A stretch of DNA of 64,000 nucleotides from Micavibrio sp. (GCA_002699085.1 PAAR01000009.1:175689-239688), one strand, 5' to 3'. Numbered from the stretch's first letter, positions 36,450-47,975 are shown. Notes: a model not told the origin generated them from the letters alone. Numbers and translations are program-made.

Positions 36450-36490
36450 ATTCGATTCTGGGGGTCAAGGGGTTTTTCTCTTTAAGATTC
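36443..36490. promoter_or_regulatory. GANTC cluster in the ftsB-eno divergent region
   Basis: Three GANTC sites, the CcrM methylation sequence, lie at 36443, 36454 and 36486 within 48 bases of the divergent gap. The first two are part of a 6-bp inverted repeat TCGAAT-CAC-ATTCGA at 36441-36455. In Caulobacter such sites control cell-cycle genes including division genes through GcrA. The role here is inferred. Confidence 0.3.
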
Positions 36491-36581
36491 AATGGGTTTT
36501 ATATTTTTTTGTTGTAGAGCGTCTTGAAGAGTCTTGCGTTTCATCTTAGCCTATTACAAATACATTTTGAGAGGATCATAA

Positions 36582-37862
<1,281 letters not shown>

Positions 37863-38129
37863 TTAATGCGCAGCAGGCGCAGACGGTGAAGAACATATCG
37901 GCTTAATACGTGCCAAATATTCAGGATTAGACGTTGTTACCGACTCTCTTTGACAAAAAGATACGGAACCATCTGATACATTAACACGCCAAATAAAATT
38001 GCCTTGCTCAGCAGCAATCATGTAGCTAGCGGATCTTTTTTGTTGAGATTCAGCAGGAGAATAAGCGGCCATAACCATAGCGACTGATATAACACACACG
38101 CTCGCAAAAATGTAAATCCACTTATTCAT
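37863..38129 (-). CDS. Small membrane-anchored or exported protein, unknown
   Basis: 88 residues. A hydrophobic N-terminal segment (residues 4-23) is a signal peptide or anchor with AAYSPAES just after it. The rest is short and soluble, with cysteines at about 59 and 78 that could form a disulfide, and a core pattern IAAEQGNFIWRVNVSDGSVSFC that looks like a small beta unit. Family not recognised. It is 15 bases downstream of rpmE and may be transcribed from that promoter. Confidence 0.6.
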   Translation of the reverse strand: MNKWIYIFASVCVISVAMVMAAYSPAESQQKRSASYMIAAEQGNFIWRVNVSDGSVSFCQRESVTTSNPEYLARIKPICSSPSAPAAH

Positions 38130-38144
38130 GTAAATAAGATAGCT

Positions 38145-38378
38145 TTATGCGTCTTCTTCGGCAAGGCCAAAACCAGCATATTTGTCTTGGAATTTTTTCA
38201 TCTGACCTTTTTCGATCACACGTGTACCACCACCAGTCCAAACTGGGTGTGATTTAGAGTCAACATCAAGACGCATTGTATCGCCTTCTGCACCCCAAGT
38301 AGAGCGTGTTTGATACTTCGTACCATCTGTCATCTCAATATTGATGAAGTGGTATTCTGGGTGGATGTCTTTTTTCAT
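38145..38378 (-). CDS. rpmE: Ribosomal protein L31 (bL31)
   Basis: 77 residues with a good GGAG site. It starts MKKDIHPEYHFI and contains the STWG and SHPVWTGG signatures. It lacks the zinc-binding CxxC cysteines, as usual for alphaproteobacterial L31. It binds the large subunit and bridges to the small subunit. Confidence 0.95.
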   Translation of the reverse strand: MKKDIHPEYHFINIEMTDGTKYQTRSTWGAEGDTMRLDVDSKSHPVWTGGGTRVIEKGQMKKFQDKYAGFGLAEEDA

Positions 38379-38467
38379 TTTTATCTCCGTAAATTCTTAT
38401 TGATCGTATCCCGATCTATTTCAATGGGCATAATTACCCCTGCTCACATCAAATTGCAAGGTTTTTT

Positions 38468-39529
38468 TTAGTCTATCAGCGTTTTTCCAGCAGAACGCAA
38501 ATCCTTAAACGCTTCATCCAGTCTCACAGCCATCGCCTGCTCGCCAACACGCAGCCAAACACGTGGATCATACTGCTTCTTGTAAGGCGCTTCTGTCTCA
38601 GGATCGATCTGATAGGCAAAGGCCTTATCATTTGCCTTCACATAGTCACCAATCGCATGCGCAAAAGCAAATTGCGTGTCTGTATCAATATTCATTTTAA
38701 AAACGCCATAGCCAAGTGATTCTTCAATCTTAGCCTTTTCAGACCCTGAACCGCCATGGAAAACGAGGTCGAGCGGGTTTTTACCTAAACCCATCGTTTG
38801 CGCAACCAGCTCCTGTGAGTTTTTCAAAATCTCTGGACGTAAATGAACATTCCCTGGCGAATATACACCGTGCACATTCCCAAAAGATGCTGCCAAAGAA
38901 AAATGCCCTATTGGGGCCAATGTCTTATAGGCCTGTAACACATCTTCAGGCTGGGTATATAGCTTATCATTATCAATTTCATCAGAGCCGACGCCGTCTT
39001 CTTCGCCACCTGTCACACCCAGCTCGATCTCAATACTCATGCCCAACGGTACAACACGCTTTAAAATACGGGCTGATGTCGCTAGATTATCTTCAATAGC
39101 CTCCTCTGATAAATCAATCATATGTGATGAAAACAATGGATAGCCATTCTTTTTGAAAAACGCCTCTCCATAGGTCACTAAATCTTCAACCCATGGGATC
39201 AGTTTTTTATTCGCATGATCTGTATTTAGAACAACCGCCACACCATATTCTTTCGCCATCAAATGGACATGTTGCGCCGCTGAAACAGCCCCCATCACCA
39301 TGGCACGATGTGTATCTGGCAAGCCTTTTCCTGCATAAAATTGTGCGCCACCATTAGATAGCTGAATAATCACTTCTGATTTATTCTTAGCTGCGGCCTC
39401 AAGAACAGCATTCACTCCATTTGTACCGACGACATTAACAGCTGGCAGAGCGTATTGCCCTTCTTTACATGCTTTCAATAAAGTTTTGTAATCATCACCC
39501 CAGACAATGCCAGGTTTTAATTTAGCCAT
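38468..39529 (-). CDS. fbaA: Class II fructose-bisphosphate aldolase
   Basis: 353 residues with GGAG before the ATG. The FbaA-type class IIA signature is clear: LPAVNVVGTNGVNAVLEAA, QLSNGGAQFYAGKG, zinc-site motifs VVLNTDHANKK and LVFHGGSGSE, and the active-site FKMNIDTDTQ. It cleaves fructose 1,6-bisphosphate in glycolysis and acts in reverse in gluconeogenesis. Neighbouring eno supports a glycolysis gene group, with kdsA just upstream by 21 bases. Confidence 0.96.
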   Translation of the reverse strand: MAKLKPGIVWGDDYKTLLKACKEGQYALPAVNVVGTNGVNAVLEAAAKNKSEVIIQLSNGGAQFYAGKGLPDTHRAMVMGAVSAAQHVHLMAKEYGVAVVLNTDHANKKLIPWVEDLVTYGEAFFKKNGYPLFSSHMIDLSEEAIEDNLATSARILKRVVPLGMSIEIELGVTGGEEDGVGSDEIDNDKLYTQPEDVLQAYKTLAPIGHFSLAASFGNVHGVYSPGNVHLRPEILKNSQELVAQTMGLGKNPLDLVFHGGSGSEKAKIEESLGYGVFKMNIDTDTQFAFAHAIGDYVKANDKAFAYQIDPETEAPYKKQYDPRVWLRVGEQAMAVRLDEAFKDLRSAGKTLID

Positions 39530-39550
39530 GATAAGCTCCTTTGTTTAAAA

Positions 39551-40399
39551 TTAGGAAACGGCTTTTTTAATATTAACTAATGTTTTGACAAGTTTCTCTG
39601 CATCATCAAGCGCCAAACAACATGGTGCATCGCATTTGGCAGAATCTGGTTCTGGATGAAACTCCAAGAACACAGCATCCGCACCCGCTGCGACACAAGA
39701 CTTAGCCACAATAGCAACACCGTCACGGCGACCACCTGTTGAGGCACCTTGCGTACGAGGATCAGCCCCCGGTAGTTGTACAGCATGTGTGGCGTCAACC
39801 GAGACTGGGCACCCTAATTTTTTCATTTCAGGGATCGCTAATGGATCCACAATTAAGTTGTTGTAACCAAATGATGTGCCACGCTCGCACAAGATCACTG
39901 TATTCTCACCTGTTACCTCAACAATTTTATCAATAATATTTTTACAATCCCAAGGCGCTAAAAACTGAGCCTTTTTCGCATGGATAAGACGCTTGTGCTT
40001 TTGTGCCGCTTTGGCGATCGCTGTTACTAAATCAGTTTGACGCACAAGAAACGCTGGAATTTGTACGATATCGCAGACTTCAGCAACACGATCTGCTTGC
40101 TCAGGTGTATGAATATCTGTAATAACAGGCACGCCTACTTTGCTTTTTACTGCTTCTAATATTTTAAGACCTTCTGTCTCGCCTGGGCCACGGAAACTCT
40201 TGATCGATGAGCGATTGGCCTTATCAAAACTGGCTTTAAACACGTACGGCAGACCAAGATCATCACAAATCTTTTTAAGATGTGTTGCGACTTCAATAGC
40301 TAAACCTTCATCTTCTAAAACATTAAGCCCCATCATACACAAAAGACTGTCATCTTTTGCAGGCTGGTAATTCATGTAATTATTTGGATTAAACGTCAT
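39551..40399 (-). CDS. kdsA: 3-deoxy-D-manno-octulosonate 8-phosphate synthase
   Basis: 282 residues from the ATG at 40399; one in-frame GTG lies just before it. The KDO8P synthase pattern is present: FKASFDKANRSSIKSFRGPG, VITDIHTPEQ, CERGTSFGYNNLIVD and DATHAVQLPGAD. It condenses arabinose 5-phosphate with phosphoenolpyruvate to give the KDO precursor of lipopolysaccharide. Its substrate PEP is made by enolase, encoded nearby. LPS made in this pathway is a plausible cargo for the MsbA-like exporter. Confidence 0.96.
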   Translation of the reverse strand: MTFNPNNYMNYQPAKDDSLLCMMGLNVLEDEGLAIEVATHLKKICDDLGLPYVFKASFDKANRSSIKSFRGPGETEGLKILEAVKSKVGVPVITDIHTPEQADRVAEVCDIVQIPAFLVRQTDLVTAIAKAAQKHKRLIHAKKAQFLAPWDCKNIIDKIVEVTGENTVILCERGTSFGYNNLIVDPLAIPEMKKLGCPVSVDATHAVQLPGADPRTQGASTGGRRDGVAIVAKSCVAAGADAVFLEFHPEPDSAKCDAPCCLALDDAEKLVKTLVNIKKAVS

Positions 40400-40426
40400 C
40401 ACACACTTCTCTTTCTCTGTTTTAAA

Positions 40427-43078
40427 TTACGCTACTTCAAGCTGTTTTAGTGCTGAAGAATATTTTCCAAGGGTTGTTTCAAGTTCTTCTGCTTTAACTT
40501 TTTGCTCTGCCACAACATCATCAGGTGCATTAGCAACAAATTGTTTATTATCAAGACGTTGTCTGATTCCTTTAAGTTCTTGCTCTAACTTACCGATTTG
40601 CTTTTTCAAACGATCACGTTCCTTATCAAGATCAATCAGCTCAGCAATAGGCAACATAATTGTTGCTTCATCAACAATAGATTGAATAGACCCCTTTGGT
40701 GGGTTTTGGATATCTGTTTCGATATCACCAATTTTTGCCATCATCGCTAAATTCGCCTTATAACGTATCAAACGCTGCTTTGTCGTGTCAGAGGCATTAT
40801 TAACGATCAAACGAACATTCTGGCTCGCTGGCACATTCATATCCGAACGTACTGAGCGTATCTCTGTAATCAAACGGCAAAGCCAATCAATCTCAGCCAT
40901 TGCCTCTTTATCATATAGTTTCTTATCAAAGCTTGGCCATGGTTGAAGCAATAATAGTTTACGCCCCTCCCCTTGGAAAGCTTTGTTAAGCTCCTCTGTA
41001 ATATATGGCATGACAGGGTTAAGCATTGTAATGATTTGCTGTAAAACGAAGCCAGTCGTTGCACGTGTTTCATCTTGAAGTGCTTGATCGCCCTCTTTGC
41101 CGTACATAATTGGTTTTGTAAATTCTAAATACCAATCACAGAAATTATTCCAAACAAATTGGTACATTGTGTTAGCGATATCATTAAAACGAAGTGCCTC
41201 AAATGCCTGATCCAATTGTTCAATCGTATCCATCAAAGCGCCAATAATCCATTTATTGAGCGGTGATTTTACCGTTGCAGGATTAAATCCAGCCTTGGGC
41301 AAAGCATCCTGCATTTCACAATAACGTGAGGCATTCCACAGCTTTGTTCCAAAATTACGGTAGCCTTCTATACGGCTCTCAGCGAGCTTAATATCTCGCC
41401 CTGTTGCAGCTAAAGCGGTCAAAGTGAACCGAAGCGCATCTGCGCCATATTTTTCTGTGATATCTAATGGGTTAATCACATTCCCCTTAGATTTGGACAT
41501 TTTCTGCCCTTGCGCATCACGTACAAGACCATGCATATAGACTTTGCGGAACGGCACATCGCCCATAACATTAATACCGGCCATAACCATACGTGCCACC
41601 CAGAAGAAAATAATATCAAAACCAGTAACCAATACATCTGTTGGGTAATATTTTTTAAGTTCATCTGTCTGATCTGGCCAGCCAAGTGTTGAAAAAGGCC
41701 ATAATTGTGATGAGAACCATGTATCCAGCACATCAGGATCACGTGTTAGCTTCACACCTTCGCCAGCCTGAGCCTGCGCTTCTTCCTCAGATTCAGCCAC
41801 ATAAAGCTCGCCATCAGGACCATACCAGGCGGGTATTTGATGACCCCACCACAATTGACGCGAAATGCACCATGGCTGGATATTTTCTAACCAATGGAAA
41901 TAAGTGTTCTCCCATTGCTTAGGGACAAATTCAATTTTACCAGATCTAACAGCCTCTAAAGCTGGCTTAGCAAGTGTTTCGGCATCCACATACCATTGCT
42001 CTGTCAAATAAGGCTCGATCACCTCATCAGAACGTTCACCATATGGCGCTACATTCATATGATCTTCTACCTTTTCAATCGCCTCGAGCTCTTCAAGTTC
42101 TTGCAAAACCTTCTTACGGGCTTCATAGCGTGGTAAACCACGATAGGCAGATGGTGTGTTGCTATTCAAACATGCTGTTTCATCAAACACAGAAATCATC
42201 TCAAGGTTGTGGCGTTTAGCTACTTCGAAGTCGTTAAAATCATGGGCGGGCGTGATCTTAACCGCACCACTGCCCTGCTCTGGGTCTGCATGCTCATCAC
42301 CAATAATAGGGATAAGGCGACCAACAATCGGCAGAACGGCAAATTTACCGATTAGTTTCTTGTAACGAGGGTCTTTCGGGTTAACCGCCACAGCAACATC
42401 ACCAAACATCGTCTCAGGTCGTGTTGTTGCTACAGTAATTGTCTGCGCCTCAGCACCTTCAACAGCATATTGAATATGCCACATATGGCCTTTTGTTTCC
42501 TTTTGGATTACTTCAATATCAGAAATAACTGTTTGACGCTTTGGATCCCAATTTACCAGACGTTTTGATTTATAGATAAGTTTTTCATTATACCATTTTA
42601 CAAAAAGCTTCGTTACAGCACGTGACAAGCCTTCATCCATCGTAAAACGCTCACGAGACCAATCAGCGGTTGCACCAAGTGCCCGTAGCTGGCTCATAAT
42701 AGTGCCACCAGAGTGCTCTTTCCATTCCCATGCTTTTTCCATGAAAGCTTCACGGCCTAAATCTTGGCGTGTCTTACCTTCTTGAGCGAGCTGGTTCTCA
42801 AGCACCATGTGCACAGCTATACTGGCATGGTCTGTTCCAGGCTGCCAAAGCGTGTCATAACCTTTCATACGGTGATAACGGATTAAAATATCCTGCATCA
42901 CATTCGTGAAAGCATGACCAATATGGAGCGACCCCGTCACATTCGGCGGTGGGATCATAATCGTGTAAGGTTTTTTCGGACTAGAAGGATCAGCATAAAA
43001 TGCCCCAGAGTTTTCCCACTCTTGGTATTGTGCTTGTTCAACTTCGGCTGGATTAAATGTTTTATTAAGTGTCGACAT
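40427..43078 (-). CDS. valS: Valyl-tRNA synthetase
   Basis: 883 residues. HIGH (PPNVTGSLHIGHAF) near residue 50 and KMSKSKGN near residue 520 are the class I signatures; an editing domain lies between them, and the C-terminal ValRS coiled coil (LIDLDKERDRLKKQIGKLEQ) closes the protein. It charges tRNA-Val and edits threonine. It is the first of a minus-strand run with kdsA 24 bases downstream. Confidence 0.97.
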   Translation of the reverse strand: MSTLNKTFNPAEVEQAQYQEWENSGAFYADPSSPKKPYTIMIPPPNVTGSLHIGHAFTNVMQDILIRYHRMKGYDTLWQPGTDHASIAVHMVLENQLAQEGKTRQDLGREAFMEKAWEWKEHSGGTIMSQLRALGATADWSRERFTMDEGLSRAVTKLFVKWYNEKLIYKSKRLVNWDPKRQTVISDIEVIQKETKGHMWHIQYAVEGAEAQTITVATTRPETMFGDVAVAVNPKDPRYKKLIGKFAVLPIVGRLIPIIGDEHADPEQGSGAVKITPAHDFNDFEVAKRHNLEMISVFDETACLNSNTPSAYRGLPRYEARKKVLQELEELEAIEKVEDHMNVAPYGERSDEVIEPYLTEQWYVDAETLAKPALEAVRSGKIEFVPKQWENTYFHWLENIQPWCISRQLWWGHQIPAWYGPDGELYVAESEEEAQAQAGEGVKLTRDPDVLDTWFSSQLWPFSTLGWPDQTDELKKYYPTDVLVTGFDIIFFWVARMVMAGINVMGDVPFRKVYMHGLVRDAQGQKMSKSKGNVINPLDITEKYGADALRFTLTALAATGRDIKLAESRIEGYRNFGTKLWNASRYCEMQDALPKAGFNPATVKSPLNKWIIGALMDTIEQLDQAFEALRFNDIANTMYQFVWNNFCDWYLEFTKPIMYGKEGDQALQDETRATTGFVLQQIITMLNPVMPYITEELNKAFQGEGRKLLLLQPWPSFDKKLYDKEAMAEIDWLCRLITEIRSVRSDMNVPASQNVRLIVNNASDTTKQRLIRYKANLAMMAKIGDIETDIQNPPKGSIQSIVDEATIMLPIAELIDLDKERDRLKKQIGKLEQELKGIRQRLDNKQFVANAPDDVVAEQKVKAEELETTLGKYSSALKQLEVA

Positions 43079-43169
43079 ACTACCTTTATTCTTATGCTAT
43101 ATTCTTATGCAGATTAAGCAATAAGCGTAAAAAAGCAAGGATTTGATGTCAGTTTAATCGCACAGAGGC

Positions 43170-44093
43170 TTATTTTTTACGTGGTTTTTTGTGTTTACGA
43201 TCTGGTAGCGCTAAGCCCCAATTAAATTGGTTTAAAAGATAATTAGGCTTACAGCCATAATTATTAACGAGCGCATTCAGTACTTTATCCTTTTCAGCTG
43301 GATCATCATAGACACCATCAAAGTTTTTCGCATGCACACCACTGGCAACCAAAGCAGTATCAACATTCAACAACGCCCCCGCCATAATGTCATGTGCCAT
43401 TGAATCACCAATGATAACAGTACTAGCTGGCAATGCTTCTTTAAACATAGACATACAATGACGAATAATTGGTTGATATGGCTTTCCAATGAAATCAACA
43501 ACGCCACCAAATGACGCATAACGCTTAGCAATCTGCCCTGCCCCGAAATAGGTTTTGCCATCAGCCATCATAAACATATCAGGGTTAGCACAAATGGCTT
43601 TAATACGCTTTTGAGAAGCCTTGCGAAGGACAGGATCATAATCTTCCAAAGATTTTTCAGGCGCATCAGAACCAGTAATCAACATGAAATCAGCATTTTC
43701 TGGATCGTGTGCTTTTTTAAGCCCTAAGCCGTCAATTAAAGAGGTATCACCTTTACGATTTAATAAAAATACACGCTCACCTAGTCCTGCGAATATGCTT
43801 TCTTTGCGATCTTTCAGACCTTGGCGAATAAACTCACCAGAAGACACCATATGCGTATACATATTACGCTGAAGACCCATTTTTTCGAGCTGCTCAATAT
43901 TCGTTTCTTCACTCCGACTAGAATTTGTCAGGATTATAACTTCTTTTTTACGGGCTTTAAGCTGATCCAAAACCTCGTGCACCTCAGGGTAAATCGCTTT
44001 GCCGTCATGGATAACTCCCCAGCCATCAAGGATAAACCCTGTATAGCTGTCGGATAGATCAGATACACCTTTGCAAAATTTCGTTTTAGCCAT
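43170..44093 (-). CDS. HAD-superfamily hydrolase, subfamily IIA
   Basis: 307 residues. HAD motif I is FILDGWGVIHDG, where the second Asp is replaced by the DGWGV arrangement typical of class IIA members; motif II is LTNSSRSEE and motif IV is VIIGDSMAHDIMAG, with the Lys in PYQPIIRH. It resembles NagD-like phosphatases of the alphaproteobacterial TIGR01459 type, which dephosphorylate small phosphometabolites. The exact substrate is unknown. It stands alone between valS and the coiled-coil gene. Confidence 0.88.
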   Translation of the reverse strand: MAKTKFCKGVSDLSDSYTGFILDGWGVIHDGKAIYPEVHEVLDQLKARKKEVIILTNSSRSEETNIEQLEKMGLQRNMYTHMVSSGEFIRQGLKDRKESIFAGLGERVFLLNRKGDTSLIDGLGLKKAHDPENADFMLITGSDAPEKSLEDYDPVLRKASQKRIKAICANPDMFMMADGKTYFGAGQIAKRYASFGGVVDFIGKPYQPIIRHCMSMFKEALPASTVIIGDSMAHDIMAGALLNVDTALVASGVHAKNFDGVYDDPAEKDKVLNALVNNYGCKPNYLLNQFNWGLALPDRKHKKPRKK

Positions 44094-44192
44094 AAAAAGT
44101 CCCTACAGTTTGTCTTTAAAGTATATGGTGCGTCGACCACAATGAGCAACACTGTAATTCTACCTTTTGAAGGTTAATGAAACTCTAATGAA

Positions 44193-47100
44193 TTAATGTG
44201 TCACAATACCACGTGGTGAACGTCCTACTGCCTTACATAACATCAGATACAATTTACCAATTTCTGATGACATAAAGGTCGCAGACATAATACCACCATG
44301 GTCATTTTCCTGTGCTTGCTCAAACAATTCTTCAAATTGTCTTAAATAACGTTGCACATAGGTTCTGAACTGCGTATCAGAGGTAAATTTATCACGCACC
44401 ATTGAGTCAGGGAAACGCTCACCAATTTCAACCAAACGCTTCGTAAAGATTGTTAGGTCACCTTTTTCAAAGGCTTTCATGTCACGCTCATCAATCTGAC
44501 CCGCTTTAATATGGCGCATAATATCCACTGTTACTGAGTGCAAAGATTCCATAATGAATTTGGCCGAACCAAGGAATGCACCTCGTTCAAATTTCGCTTC
44601 AGCTTCACGGATTTTTTTAACATGCGCCATTGCCTCTTCAGATGCATTTTGAAGCTTTTGTGTGTGCTCTGCAAAATTATTGCTCGCCTCAGAAGACACA
44701 AGCACCGCTGCTTCAGAAACATTTTTCAGGTTCTTGGCGTGAGATTTCAAATGCTCAGAGGCCTTACCAATATCTTCATTCAAGATATGAGCAACACTGG
44801 CGACATTCTTCGACTGATCCTTCAGCACTGCAATACTGCCTGTTATCTTATCAACAGAGTCATGCGCAGCCTCTGCCACAGCAGAAGCCTGATCTCTCAA
44901 ATTCGCTGTATATTTATCAGATGTCCGCAATGTTGCTTCCAATTGACGCTCAACATCTTCAACACGAATATTAATCGTATCTGTCAGTTTTTGAAGTGTA
45001 GAAACTGTCTCCGATGATTGGTTCAACAAAGCTGAATTTTCTGTGCGTAATGACGTCAAAACATCTTTTGTTTGATTTAATTTCTCCTCTGTAGCATCTG
45101 CCAATATTTTGGCTTCCTCCATCACGCTTGAACGCAAATTGGCGTAACCATCATGCGCTTTCTCAATTGTAGTTAATAAGACAGAAGACGCTTTTTCAAA
45201 GCCCTGCTCGGCTGAACCTATGCCTGCAATAGATTGACCGACATAATCCGACAATGCTGATAGTTGCTCCGTTAAAGATTTCTGCACTGAATCAATTTTC
45301 AGATTGGCCTCATCAACGACCAAATGGATGTCTGTCGCACAGTTTTCAAAGCCTTTCAGCAATGTTTCTGTTTCATCTTGTGCTGATTTAACAGTCGTGG
45401 CAATAACATTGTTGTTTGCCAACACTGTATCATTCAACGCACTCAGCGTTTCTTGCGCCTGTTTGGCATTCTCGTCAATTGTGGCGATTTGACCGCTCAA
45501 GCAATCGCTTGCCTGAACGATTGAGGCCACAGATGTAGAAACCACTGTAGAAGCAGTGCTTTCTAATTCTTCAAAACGTGTTTGAACGGCACGACTATCT
45601 TCTAAATAACCTTCATAAATTGGTTTTGATTTTTCAATAACCTCTGAAAGATTTGTATAAATAGCATTGAGATTATCATTGGCTTCTTGATTAGCCTCCA
45701 CCAATATATCCTTACTCTCAACCACTCTTGAAACAAGGCTTTCTAGCGATTTTTCTGCGTCGGCTTGTACTTCATCAAGCTCGTTATAAGAAACAAGTAT
45801 TGTATTATTTAAACCATCAAAACTCGCCTGTGTTTTCTCACAATATTGCGCTACATTTTCTTGCTGTGCTTTTAATGTCTCGGTTGCTTGTGAGATAAGC
45901 TGTGTATTGCTTTCAAAGACATCTTCCAAGCTCGATTTTTGAGACAATAAGCTTTCCTCAGCTGTGGCCACTTGGCCAACAATTTGTCCTGAAAGCGTAG
46001 CGATTTCTTGTGCCTGCCCTTTCAACATATCGCGAATTTTTTGCGCAGATATCACCGTTTTTGTATTTGCCTCTGTCAGTTCTGCAATACGTTTTTCAAA
46101 AGTAACATTCAATGTTGTCTCTGCCTGCTCAATATCCTTGATACGTGAAGATACTTGCGCCAATGGATCTTTCAATGTTGTTGAGAAGGCATTCAAACGT
46201 GTCTCAAGCCCTTCCATTGTCTCTGTATATTGAGATTTTGCTGTATCCAGCTTTTCTTGCATTGTATTTGATAGCGTATCGCCTTTACTAAACGTGCTAT
46301 CAAAGCTTTCGATTTGCTCATCCACCAAGGTTTTATAGCTAGATAATTTTTTAACAAATTCATCTTCTTTAGCCGATAAACGTGTCGTACTTTCACTGGC
46401 TGTTTCAAGTAAGGTTTTTGTCCGTGTCTCAACACCTTTTGTTGTTTCATCAAGGTTCTCAGCGTTCTTGCGAATTGAGTCAGTCAGATTTTCTGTACTA
46501 ATGACAGCCGAAGAAATTGCCTCTGAAAGTTTATGCACTGTCTCAGAACCTGTTTTTTCAATTGTATCAACAAAGCGGTTAAGACCTTTAACAGAGTCAA
46601 CAAGCTGAAGTGCTTGGCCGTCCACCTTCTGACCCATAGCGGTGATTTTACTATCAATACTCTCTCCTGCTTTCGCAAAGTCTTCTAGTTTATCGTTGAG
46701 TAAATCATTCGCTTGATCTGTTGTTGTACTAAGTGTTTTAACAGCCTTATCAAACAAGACAACATTCGCCGACATTGTCTCACGTGATGTCGCTAGGAAA
46801 CTTGTCGCCTCTTGCGTTGCTGAACGGATTTCTTCAATTTGTGTCTCAACGTCTTGTGATAAAGATCGCGTGCTGTCAGCAATTTCCATACCAGAGCTTT
46901 CTAAACGGCTCACTTGGTCGTCAAATTGTGCTGTAATCATTTCCAACGTGTCATTAGCCCGATCAATACGATTATTAAGAGATTTAACACTTTCAGCAAA
47001 GCTATCTTGAATAGCAGCGGCTTGTGTCGAGGCTGTATTGGCAGCATCAAGCATAACCTTTGTACCATCTGTCATTTTGCTCTCAACAACTTCAGCTTTT

Positions 47101-47975
47101 GACACAAGCATCTCAGAGGCCGCCTGCCAATTTGATAGATTTGTTTGACCTAATGTTTCAAGCGAGCCAAAACGCTTCTCAATATTATCAACGAATTGGG
47201 ATGTCTCTTCCAATTTACTTTGTAATGAGCCACTTAAATTAGAAATATGCACTTCGCCTTTTTTGGCCAAAGTTGCGAATTCACGCATTTCAACACGTAA
47301 GCCTTGTCTTGCACGGGCAATTGATTTCAAAACAGCTTTTGTTGACGCCGCCAATTGGGCTGATTGGTCAACCAATTGTTGAATATCCTTATGCACATAT
47401 TGCGCACGTTCTTGTGTTGGAAATAAAATTGAATGTAGCTCTGACTTCAGATTTTGAGCATAAAAGTTTACATCGTTTTTGCGCTGTAAATTAGAAACAA
47501 TAAGCCAAAGCAAGGCTAGAGGTGACAATGCCATCGCAAAAAGACCACCAATTTCATATAACTGCGCTTGAGCCAGTAAATTAGCTCCTAATACAGACAC
47601 CATATAATAAACACAGAATCCAACCCATAAAGCGCTGACAATTGTTGACACAGCAACAAGCGCTGACATTTTTTCTGGCTGAGCTGCAGATGGCGCATTT
47701 GAAGGTGTAAGCGCTAAGACAGCTTCATCAGCCGCTAAATCGACTGCCTCTTCTTCTTGGCGATCTAGTTCTTCTTCATCTAACTTTTTTTTTAAACGGC
47801 TTGGGGCGTGCTGCGGATTAAAAGAAGCAATGCTTTCTGTCTTTCCATCTGCACGAGCTGAAAAAATTTGTAATCTTTCATTGCCTGTATCGCCTGCCAG
47901 CATGGTTGTTTTTTTACCATCTGCACTGCTTGATGTTGAAAATTTAATTGCTTGTGTGTCTTTATTATCGCTCAC
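44193..47975 (-). CDS. Giant membrane-anchored coiled-coil protein (TipN-like architecture)
   Basis: 1260 residues from a GTG start with AAAGG six bases before it. A cytoplasmic charged N-terminus (1-100) leads to two membrane helices (about 104-129 and 141-162), followed by a very long, almost uninterrupted coiled coil rich in Ser, Thr, Glu, Gln and Leu (about 190-1130), and a compact C-terminal helical domain (FLGSAKFIMESLHSVTVDIM to YLRQFEELFEQAQ). This layout matches TipN, the alphaproteobacterial polarity factor, though TipN of Caulobacter is shorter (about 890 residues). Sequence identity to TipN was not tested. Its upstream region has a DnaA box inside a GANTC-bearing palindrome. Confidence 0.75.
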   Translation of the reverse strand: MSDNKDTQAIKFSTSSSADGKKTTMLAGDTGNERLQIFSARADGKTESIASFNPQHAPSRLKKKLDEEELDRQEEEAVDLAADEAVLALTPSNAPSAAQPEKMSALVAVSTIVSALWVGFCVYYMVSVLGANLLAQAQLYEIGGLFAMALSPLALLWLIVSNLQRKNDVNFYAQNLKSELHSILFPTQERAQYVHKDIQQLVDQSAQLAASTKAVLKSIARARQGLRVEMREFATLAKKGEVHISNLSGSLQSKLEETSQFVDNIEKRFGSLETLGQTNLSNWQAASEMLVSKAEVVESKMTDGTKVMLDAANTASTQAAAIQDSFAESVKSLNNRIDRANDTLEMITAQFDDQVSRLESSGMEIADSTRSLSQDVETQIEEIRSATQEATSFLATSRETMSANVVLFDKAVKTLSTTTDQANDLLNDKLEDFAKAGESIDSKITAMGQKVDGQALQLVDSVKGLNRFVDTIEKTGSETVHKLSEAISSAVISTENLTDSIRKNAENLDETTKGVETRTKTLLETASESTTRLSAKEDEFVKKLSSYKTLVDEQIESFDSTFSKGDTLSNTMQEKLDTAKSQYTETMEGLETRLNAFSTTLKDPLAQVSSRIKDIEQAETTLNVTFEKRIAELTEANTKTVISAQKIRDMLKGQAQEIATLSGQIVGQVATAEESLLSQKSSLEDVFESNTQLISQATETLKAQQENVAQYCEKTQASFDGLNNTILVSYNELDEVQADAEKSLESLVSRVVESKDILVEANQEANDNLNAIYTNLSEVIEKSKPIYEGYLEDSRAVQTRFEELESTASTVVSTSVASIVQASDCLSGQIATIDENAKQAQETLSALNDTVLANNNVIATTVKSAQDETETLLKGFENCATDIHLVVDEANLKIDSVQKSLTEQLSALSDYVGQSIAGIGSAEQGFEKASSVLLTTIEKAHDGYANLRSSVMEEAKILADATEEKLNQTKDVLTSLRTENSALLNQSSETVSTLQKLTDTINIRVEDVERQLEATLRTSDKYTANLRDQASAVAEAAHDSVDKITGSIAVLKDQSKNVASVAHILNEDIGKASEHLKSHAKNLKNVSEAAVLVSSEASNNFAEHTQKLQNASEEAMAHVKKIREAEAKFERGAFLGSAKFIMESLHSVTVDIMRHIKAGQIDERDMKAFEKGDLTIFTKRLVEIGERFPDSMVRDKFTSDTQFRTYVQRYLRQFEELFEQAQENDHGGIMSATFMSSEIGKLYLMLCKAVGRSPRGIVTH

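Noticed and set aside
44538..45017. 159-aa plus-strand frame antisense to the coiled-coil gene
   Set aside because: Cysteine/arginine-rich composition typical of antisense frames opposite a repetitive coiled coil, and no ribosome binding site.
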